Source: Echinococcus granulosus (Eukaryota; Platyhelminthes; Cestoda; Cyclophyllidea; Taeniidae). Taken from it: a stretch of 58,291 nucleotides of DNA. Location of the stretch: the NCBI RefSeq assembly GCF_000524195.1, contig NW_020170417.1:505866-564156 (forward strand). Reading direction: 5' to 3'. A program made the translations under genes and the position numbers. Numbering within the stretch: position 1 is the stretch's first letter; the number at the start of each line of letters is the position of its first letter. The notes beneath the pieces are model-generated. The model was not told the DNA's origin. It saw only the letters and a list, made by a program, of their open reading frames with translations, and did not search any database. Shown here piece by piece: positions 50,430 through 58,291 of the stretch.

Positions 50430-52060
50430 TTAGAAGAATTGACTGCAGTTTCCTTCAATAATTTAAAACGACGAACTTGCGCAACTTTATTCGATGAGTC
50501 CTGATTGCATTCGGAGAGTTAACTCAAAACCAGACAAGTAGATAACCAGACGAGCCCTCGTTTGACGTAGGTTGTGAATCTTATTGGTATGGAGGAAGTA
50601 ATCTTTTTATGAATACATACTTTGGTGTTGATATGAGAAAAGTATAAACTGCTTGAACTTGTAACTGGCTGGCAGCTTGATGGAACTACTAGAGGGTGGG
50701 AGGGTACCTTGCGAGTCCTGGGTATTGACCCATTTGGACTGTTAAGCACAACCACTGCGGTCTGGTTCCGGAATGCTCAGCCACCACTTATAACCAATGG
50801 TATGGGGCCCTGAGCCTAATGAATGAGTGAGAAAGATTTTGGTGTGCTACGAGGCCCGTAGTGATGGAGTTACCGCAAGATACACACCAATCATGTGAGA
50901 TTAATCTTTAGGAAAAACCGGTCTAAGAGTTATTAGTGAGCATGCTAAACCGGATAAATTAAATGCCAAATATAATACCAATAAATGGTGGTCCAGAATG
51001 ACTTGAAGCTGAATAAAATTTGAGCAGAACAAAGTTTCGATTATGTATGTCTTTTACCACTCGAGTCTCCCCTGCATTCGTAGTACTATGGTGGGGTTGG
51101 TGGGCTGGTAACAGAAATGATACAAAGTACCGTGAAGTGTGAATGGCGACCAAAAGTGTGAAAACTAAGAAAAGCGTATACCTATGCCCGTAAAATAGGG
51201 GAGCTTTTTACCCTTGAAGACAAGTAGTTGATTTTCTCAACACCGATGATGCGTTCCTTTCATTCCGGTTGAATGGACAAGTAATTAGAGCTGCGTAGCC
51301 TGAATACCAAGCAACTGTTACAAATAATATGCACTCACCTTTTAACTCAGCCGTTTTGTTTGTTTTCGGTAATCATCGAAAACCACAGATCGTTTGTGGG
51401 AGAACAGTGACAGCATTAGGCCATCCCTTCTACTTGCCTCATTTAACACGATTTGGTCTTTACCTCCTCCTTCTAGTAACGCACCCGTGTAGTTATTTAA
51501 ACCCTACAAATTAATCTTAGCTTCCATTACTGTTCGACTTACCTGTTTACTATCACCTTGGCAATAAGTAAGGAGGTTGGACTGTTGGTTGGTCAGTCGG
51601 CTGTAGTCAGACCACGTAGATGTACTATCCCCTACTCATATTTCACCAAGACATTGGGAAGAATTTCTCGACATGACTTTAGTGGTCCATGATCTTTTTA
51701 GTCGAGTCTGCATCTCTCCAAATCCCCGATTTAGACTTTACGCATCCGTTGGCCTGAGTGAAAGCGACCCTAGACCACTAACCTTTGATCGCAGACTTAC
51801 CGAAAAATTGAAGGTACAGCAGTACTCTGCAATGTCGTGTTCGAACTCCAAAAGTAATGCTTCAGTTTAGATGTAGAGAATGATTTGAATTTTGGGAGCA
51901 TTGGCAAATCAAGGGAGAGAGGAAGGTTGGAGCCCACCTTAACGACGTGGCAGTCGTTTTGACTCAGAAGACGTTTTCATATGGCGAATGCAGTTGAGTA
52001 TTTTGACACCCAGTTTGGTGTGATTGCGTAAAGCCGACGGCAATCTTATTCCAATTCCAG
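50430..52060. other. No gene recognised
   Basis: The only hint is a plus-strand open segment at 51702-51813. It is bounded by a TTTTTAG acceptor and a GTACAG donor and reads GLSESDPRPLTFDRRLTEKL near its end. It is too weak to call as an exon and its phase does not join the terminal exon at 53.9-54.0 kb. Confidence 0.35.
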
Positions 52061-52064
52061 ATTC

Positions 52065-52418
52065 ATTGAGGTGAATTAAAAGAATCTAAAGCACTTGATG
52101 GTGCTGATCCATCTACCTCCCACTGACAAATGGTCCACTGTGCCAATCACTATACTTCCCAGTGCCCATCCCAAAAGTAGGTGGGAATTTGAAAGAGAGG
52201 GCAAGAAAAGGTCACTTCCTTCTCTTCTCCTTGATACCTTACCTTCACGCTAGAAGACGAGATGGAAGCATGATGAAATTGCGTCAATGTATGAACAATT
52301 GTCCAAGGATAATGCAGGATATTGCCTCCTCCTTCCACCTTATTTCCAACGTAAAGCGTTGCCTCAATCCAGTGAATTGCAGTGCCATGAAGTGTTTGAT
52401 TCCACAACCAACAGCATT
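52065..52418 (+). repeat. Inverted repeat, left arm (~355 bp)
   Basis: This arm matches the reverse complement of 53256-53615. The match is near-perfect over about 260 bp, then weaker past small indels: a 10-bp segment present here is absent in the other arm, and about 15-20 bp of the other arm are absent here. The shared short frame that begins MPIPKVGGNLKERARKGHF is a by-product of the DNA identity. Confidence 0.85.
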
Positions 52419-53255
52419 CCTCCTTCCTCTGACTTTTCGGCAGCAAAAAGAAAACTCGGTTCGGGCCAATTCTAGTCCCCAACTATCTATTTTCCCTCGC
52501 AAGTTATGGCATGACAACGATACCAAGAAGAGGTTATAGCCAGTTGGATAACTTGAAGGGAAACGAGAGATGAAGATGAAGTGGTACCTTCCCTGAACCA
52601 AAAACCATAAATCTCCTCACGGTTTAGTTTTCCTAAAGAAGCAATCGGGACTTTTGTTAGCTGGGGCGAATGGGATACCTTTCTAGGCGAATAGAATTTA
52701 ACTTGATGGTTCCACTGTCACTGCGTTTTTTCGCAGTTAACCTCCTGTCACCTGCTTATTATACATACACACACATGGACGTCAAACCTGCCAAGTGCGC
52801 CAGCTGTGCTTATTTCGTTGCAGAGAATGGCTTGAATGTTAGCACCTACTAGACACCTTATATGTGGTAGCGTTTGACTCTAAATAAGCATGTAGTGTTA
52901 TCGCCATTAGCAACCGCGGTCATTTTACCCCTTCAGAGCATACAACTGTTCTCTGATGGTATTGCGAGACACTGGTGCGTGGATGAATTTTTCATTCAAG
53001 TGCGCAGAAGGGTGAGTAGTCAATCAGCACAAGTTATGTCCGCATAGCCAAATGCTAACAGTGTATCGACCGAACTGAAGGCTGCTGACGCACCTTGACG
53101 GTCTTGGCATTTCTGGAGTAAAAGGCAAAAGTTTTGTGCCCGGTCTGATCTCCTTCAGTGATGCTTGCTGGCATTCCTAAGCATTTTGACAGATTGATAG
53201 CGCATGAACACTGTGCTTGACTTTAAAAAGGATGAAGAAGAAGAGAGGATGCTGA

Positions 53256-53615
53256 AATGCTGTTAGGTGTGGAGTTAAACACTTTATGGCACTGTAATTC
53301 ACTGAATTGGAGCAATGCATTAAAATGGCGCTGCGTTACATTGGAAATAAGGTGGAAGGAGGAGGCATTATCCTTGGGAAATTGTTCATACATTGACGCA
53401 ATTTCATCATGCTTCCATCTCGTCTTCTAGCGTGAAGGTAAGGTATCAAGGAGAAGAGAAGGAAGTGACCTTTTCTTGCCCTCTCTTTCAAATTCCCACC
53501 TACTTTTGGGATGGGCACTGGGAAGTATAGTGATTGGCACAGTGGACCATTTGTCAGTGGGAGGTAGATGGATCAGCACCATCAAGTGCTTTAGATTCTT
53601 TTAATTCACCTCAAT
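53256..53615 (-). repeat. Inverted repeat, right arm (~360 bp)
   Basis: This is the reverse-complement partner of 52065-52418, with an 837-bp spacer. The outer edges both begin ATTGAGGTGAATTAAAAGAA. No terminal inverted repeat within an arm, transposase or clear target-site duplication was seen. Confidence 0.85.
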
Positions 53616-53842
53616 AATTACCGAAAACAAACAAAATGGCTGAGGTAAATGGTGAGCGCTTGCAACTTTTGCGAGGCATTGAGGTGACGTGATTTTAACT
53701 ACCCGTCCAATTTACAATCAAATATTTCGGCAAAAATATGAATCGTATCTGTCGTACTTACCCTTCACACGGCACAGCATCGACTGTTTAAAGAAATGCA
53801 GCCGTAATGAAAATGGAAAAAGGTGTCTGCAACCACGTGTAG

Positions 53843-54040
53843 CCTTTCCTTTTTCGATTTCCTAGGCGGTCATGTTCTCCTCCTCGTTGGCTGATATACT
53901 TGGAGTACCTTAATGCTCATTACGATGCTACAGTCTGTCCCGCAGGACGGAAAACACCGCCGCCGTATGACCCCGACACTCCCCACTACACAGGTGGCTA
54001 TCAAGTTCGTGCACGTCCTAGAACACGCGTCCGCGAGTAG
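53843..54040 (+). CDS. Orphan terminal coding exon, unidentified
   Basis: The frame is open for 65 codons and ends at TAG (54038-54040). A strong acceptor (CAGTCTGTCCCGCAG) lies inside it, so the real exon may be 53946-54040. The tail reads KTPPPYDPDTPHYTGGYQVR and then ARPRTRVRE: Pro/Tyr-rich, then strongly basic. Codon use and the acceptor make it look genuine. No upstream exon could be joined in phase; a possible short one at 53871-53908 does not fit. The family is not recognised, and a small mitochondrial or membrane protein tail is only a guess. Confidence 0.4.
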   Translation, partial: PFLFRFPRRSCSPPRWLIYLEYLNAHYDATVCPAGRKTPPPYDPDTPHYTGGYQVRARPRTRVRE

Positions 54041-55342
54041 GCAAAGCTAAAGAGCATGGCTACCAGCTTGTAATGTCTGACGGGCCGCAGTTTCCTGTCT
54101 ACGTCAGTTGAAGGCTCCGCTCAACTTGTTTGAAACTACACATGTGCCTACTTTTGCCTCCAAATGTTCGATAGATCTACGAGGACCATTGGGATGGAGC
54201 ATATGCAACAAAATCAAGTTGCTACCAAAAAAATTTGGTTCTTGACGTGAATGTGCGTTGCGCGTGGTCAAGTGCTCCAGAATGCATAAAAGACTGCACT
54301 GACTGTCGCCCTTTGAGCGCAAATCCCAACGCGGAGGCGTTGTCGTGCTCTTCCCTGTCGAGTTACTGGCTGAGCACGAGGTGTACGCACGCACCTGATG
54401 ACTAGTGCGATGGGCGTCAATACTTGCTGAAGGCTTCCAATTCATACATATTCCATAAATTCCGGGTGCTTACCACTACTGGCGTTGCTTACGTATTCTA
54501 CAGCAATTTTTGAGAGCGATGAGGTAGACTCCATTCTTTGCGCTTAACCATTCAAGTTGGCCATTGTAGAGGGCCCTTCTAATACTCCCAGTCCTTGGTA
54601 TCGCTACCAAGCCACCACACAAATCCTACACACCAGGAAGACCCAAAACCTACTTCTCCAGCTTCCGAGTCCAATACTCTTGTATTCCAAAACGAATGAC
54701 GGAGAAACTTCACTTCCTATTCTGACGTACTTCAATGCTTTGAAAAAGGATGCTAGAGCCCGCTTAACCACCAACAACCACAGCCTGCAATTTAAACAGT
54801 AGAAATGGGTGTGAATCACCCGAGGGACAGACACATACCACCACCATCCATAAACGCTACCTCAAGTTCGCAGCTCTGTAGGATTTGCACACAAAAAGAA
54901 CACCAACCAAGCCCCTGAATGGATTGCATGCTATCAAACTAAGGGGAAAACAAGCACAGCGCCTCCTAGCTGTGATGGCGCCACCCACGTACCCTTCAGA
55001 GAGTACACACTGGTTGCGAGCTATTGTAACCCGAAGAACCCCCTGACACAAATCCCCAGTACTTGGTGAGCTACCCTCCCATTTTCGGAAATATGCTGGA
55101 CTTTTCTGGAGTCCTCTAAAAAGGCTCCAACCCATACATAGCGTCAGTTATAAAAAAGCAAATTGGTAATTTGAAAAGGGACAATTAAGAGGATGCTAAA
55201 AATTTCACACACAGACAAACGAGATACGACATTAAAGAGGCTGTGTACAAAAAACATCAGTGATGGTGTCGCAATCGCGAGGGGAAAAAGCGGGGTGAAA
55301 CGTAGGGGGCCCCTTCTCCACCCAAAACCTTTCTTTCCACGT
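54041..55342. other. No gene recognised; contains the 3' flank of PRPF8
   Basis: Open frames of 80-113 codons occur on both strands without motifs. No AATAAA was found on the minus strand within 200 bp after the PRPF8 stop. Confidence 0.45.
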
Positions 55343-58096
55343 TTAACCCAGAGGATTCTCACGATCCGCGGCGAATGACTCGCTCTCCTCTACGTTGGTG
55401 AAGTCGAGGAAGTGTGAGGGTCGGTGAATGCGGTGGTAAAACTTCTTCGGCTTCAACGGCTGGAGTTCGTACTTCATATTCGGATTGTGACGCACACCTG
55501 CGAAGGAGAAAATCGAAACCATATTTCAGTTGGTGATCATTTAATAATTTTTAAAGGATAAGAGCATTTGTAAAAAATCTCCCAAACGTTCACACAACAG
55601 CCAAAAACAACACACGAAAGAGATAATTGAGAGTTTGGAAAAAACTCATAATAAAAACGCATTGCAAGGCTGAATGAACACCTAAAACCGTCTATGCACA
55701 TTCGCTGTAAAATCATGACCAAAATGTAACACAAACATAGGGCGTGTTCACATCTCTGAAAACCCGGACGGAATTTCCCAATACCATGCAGGTACAGCCT
55801 AGTGTGATCGGCAGTAGAACTCGAAGTTCAAAAGCATCAGATGACAGCGCCAGCAAAAACGGTGGAGCCAAATTGGCATCCAGTGCTTAAACAGGGTTAA
55901 ACCTATGAAAGTTCAATGAAAGCGCGCCGTAAAATTACGAATTTAAAAACAGCCTCCTCAACCAAAGTGGAAGATGAATATGAAAGATGTATACCCATGA
56001 AATTGTAGTTCCAGGAGCCCTGCGCAGGCACCATGAAGAAACCGAGGAAGCGATCGGAGAGGAGCATCTGAACGCGTTCGTAATGGCTGGGCAGATAGCC
56101 CTTGGGATTGTTCCCCTTGTCGGTGTTCTGGCGACCCCACTCGTACCCACCCGGGGTTAGTTTGTAGGCGCAAAGGGACACTGAGCCCGGTGTAAAACTG
56201 CAGGTGATCACTATGGTCCGCTCACCATCGTGCTCTGCGAATAACTTTGCGTGTGTTGTCACATCCTGTGGACAGAAAAAAAAAGTTACATAAGGAAAAT
56301 GCTATTTATGAATTTTTTAAACATGGCGACAAAACCCTATCCCCATGGTGAAATAGGCTGACGATCACATGAATTGCCGCTAGGACCAAACAATCCAAGC
56401 GGGTTAGCATGAATGATGAAACCATGGTGGGGAGACGTTCCTTAAATATATGACAATTTCATAATAATCCCCACTGAAAACAGTATGGTTCTTAAAACGA
56501 GTACTGCTAATGGAGGCCGATTCGCGGGCTACTCGCCTCAAGTAATCATAAATGCTATTCGTATTCCACAGTTTGAAACCAGCTATACTATTAACAGAGT
56601 GTGGAAGTAAGGTAGTGAGAACTCAGGCATATAGTGAGGAAACGAACGAGATGTGGCGGCACTAACAACAGCTCTATGAAACCACGATAGTTTCTCCACA
56701 TACATGCTTAAGCTTGCAAACTACTGACATTAATGCATTGGTTGAGTTCTAGTAACAGTCGAAAAAAGAGCATAAAGGTGGGGGTAGGTCTGCCAATCTA
56801 CTACCTGAGGTGATAGCTGAGGCAGTTCGTTGGGCTGAGTGTGGATCCATCCAAGAGGTTCCATTTCGCGAAGGTACTCATCTTGGGGAAGGCCCTCAGG
56901 AACGTGAACTGTCTGGTGAGTGCCCCACTGCGGTGGCATCACGATGCAACGAATCTCCTTGATTTGATTATTGTCTGGTGGTGAGATGCCATAGAGATAG
57001 CCACAGATCTAAAGCAGAAAAAGGCCTCCAAGATAGAATATTGTGATTGATACGATTTGTCAGTAAAGCAACTGGCAATTCAAACTACAAAAACCGCCAA
57101 TTTGTAAGGTGGCATTTTGGCTTTTGGAAGGTAAAACGTTAAGGAATGTGTGCGTAGCGTAAGCGTGGATGTAGAATATGGATGTGTAACTCTCGCGCGG
57201 ATGTAAACACATCGTTTCATCATTCACACTACATACGACCAACAGCTGCTCTCAACGCATTAAAATAACCCTTAATTACTTTAATGTGTCAACAGACACG
57301 CTATTCTTCACTATCAAGGCTTCCACATTTATCGAGAGTTCCCAAACGCGATGCACCACCCTCAAGTGAGTCTTCATCATAAGTATTTATTTTAACCATT
57401 TCTGGATGGTACATTCTCCCACTGCACCTTCCCCAAACACCCTGCAAGTCCAACTAGAATTCGCGCAAACCAGACAGTCCCGAATCACAACCCTCAAAAT
57501 CAACCAACATTTTGTGGTAAAAGGCTTCAATATGTTTACTTTGCTCATCTTTGGGCACCGACGTCAAACTTGCTTAACCGAAAACTCGATCATGTTGATC
57601 CCTCGCTTTGGCCTCATGAGCAAGGCCAGAAATAGTCAACCTTGGCACACCAATTATCAAGAGACAAACAAGCCAAAACGAACAGAGAAGTTAGAAATAA
57701 AAAAGAAAGCACACCTGAGCTCGTAGATCAGAAATGGTGATGAACTTCTTAAGGACATTCTTGGGCAAGATGTAGGTATACCCGTTCTCTTTAATGTCAT
57801 CGGAGCTGACGTAGATGTTGTTGGTGCGAAGATAGAGATTAGTAGCAGAGATGGCGCGCACTCGCCACTCCGTTTTGCTGCTGAAGTGCTGCTTCTCGTA
57901 ATTGGAGGTAGTGGTGGAGATGATCTCTTCCCCGTGCTTGTTCACCGTTTTCGTAGTGGTGGCGGTGAGTTGCGCCTGGTCCTTCGCCGCCTTCTCAATC
58001 TCTGCTATCTGCTGTCGCTGCTGTGACGGAGCCGAGATCTCCATACCCAGGATGATATCGCGGATCTCCGACTGGGTCAGCGAGGCGACGTTTACA
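55343..58096 (-). CDS. PRPF8: PRPF8/Prp8, last four exons in the window (C-terminal ~350 residues)
   Basis: Exons 58096-57715, 57008-56805, 56265-55995 and 55497-55343 (stop 55345-55343) join in phase. They give the end of Prp8, the central scaffold of the spliceosome, which holds U5 snRNA and the active site and controls the helicase Brr2. The segment starts at [20 protein letters not shown] and continues through [19 protein letters not shown] and [20 protein letters not shown]. The pseudo-catalytic Jab1/MPN domain follows with [66 protein letters not shown] and [20 protein letters not shown]. The C-terminal tail that plugs the Brr2 RNA tunnel is present ([14 protein letters not shown]). Identity to human PRPF8 is very high; the last residues differ. 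The gene's 5' part is beyond the window edge; 58097-58291 is intron. Confidence 0.97.
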
Positions 58097-58291
58097 CTGT
58101 AAAGAATGATGAAGACGAAAAATTAAATGAAGAAACCTGTTTTGAAGAGCATTTGGAGGAAGAAATGTAGCTCCATCAACGTAAGAACCAAAACATGGAT
58201 CAAAAAACCGTTCACCACCGCCATGATTGTTTGATTGTGATAATTGATTATGTCAATGAAGAGATGAAAAGGTGTGCAAAACGACTTTACA

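Noticed and set aside
52162..52539. Frame whose N-terminal half is also found at 53336-53518
   Set aside because: It is explained by the inverted repeat. Other frames over the same bases are equally open.
1..58291. CRISPR array, bacterial operon, rRNA cluster or complete transposon
   Set aside because: No regularly spaced direct repeats, Shine-Dalgarno-led gene strings, rRNA core sequences or intact transposase/reverse transcriptase were seen.

Overview
ORGANISM AND STYLE. This is nuclear DNA of an animal. Genes are sparse and split by introns, splice sites are GT-AG, the intergenic DNA is moderately AT-rich, and there are microsatellites and decayed mobile-element remnants. Four loci can be called well. 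POLDIP2, CHTOP and PRPF8 homologues are ordinary metazoan housekeeping genes. Very short introns (35 and 52 bp in the POLDIP2 homologue) beside longer ones, together with a small intronless four-helix membrane protein, suggest a parasitic flatworm, perhaps a tapeworm. That assignment is inference. No bacterial operon, CRISPR array, tRNA or rRNA was recognised. LAYOUT. 1-8.6 kb: an intronless four-transmembrane gene on the minus strand (766-1167) with a good TATA box. Part of its upstream region recurs, inverted, at 2526-2663. A family of about 250-bp dispersed repeats lies around it, including two identical 180-bp copies. 8.6-14.7 kb: no gene recognised. 14.7-17.1 kb: the POLDIP2 homologue (minus strand), with a mitochondrial-type presequence, a YccV-like domain and an ApaG domain. 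18.5-18.8 kb: a broken Ty3/Gypsy-type integrase fragment. 19-36 kb: gene-poor, with microsatellites near 26.6-26.9 kb and a CpG-rich patch near 31.1-31.3 kb. 37-46.3 kb: scattered coding-like segments on the minus strand that may be exons of an unidentified gene. 46.9-50.4 kb: a divergent gene pair. A 689-residue Pro/Ser/Ala/Gln-rich protein (minus strand) and a compact CHTOP-like mRNA-export factor (plus strand) start about 310 bp apart. 52-54 kb: a pair of about 355-bp inverted repeats, then an orphan coding-like terminal exon ending at 54040. 55.3-58.1 kb: the last four exons of PRPF8 (minus strand), whose 5' part lies beyond the window. HOW THE GENES RELATE. PRPF8 (spliceosome core) and the CHTOP homologue (TREX-linked mRNA export) both act in mRNA maturation, and the POLDIP2 homologue is probably mitochondrial. 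Nothing suggests a functional cluster except the shared start region of the divergent pair. I found no convincing new multi-gene system. The most interesting material is the repeat architecture (identical, inverted and promoter-derived duplications), the tiny introns, a natural substitution at a disease-linked PRPF8 position, and unassigned coding-like exons.
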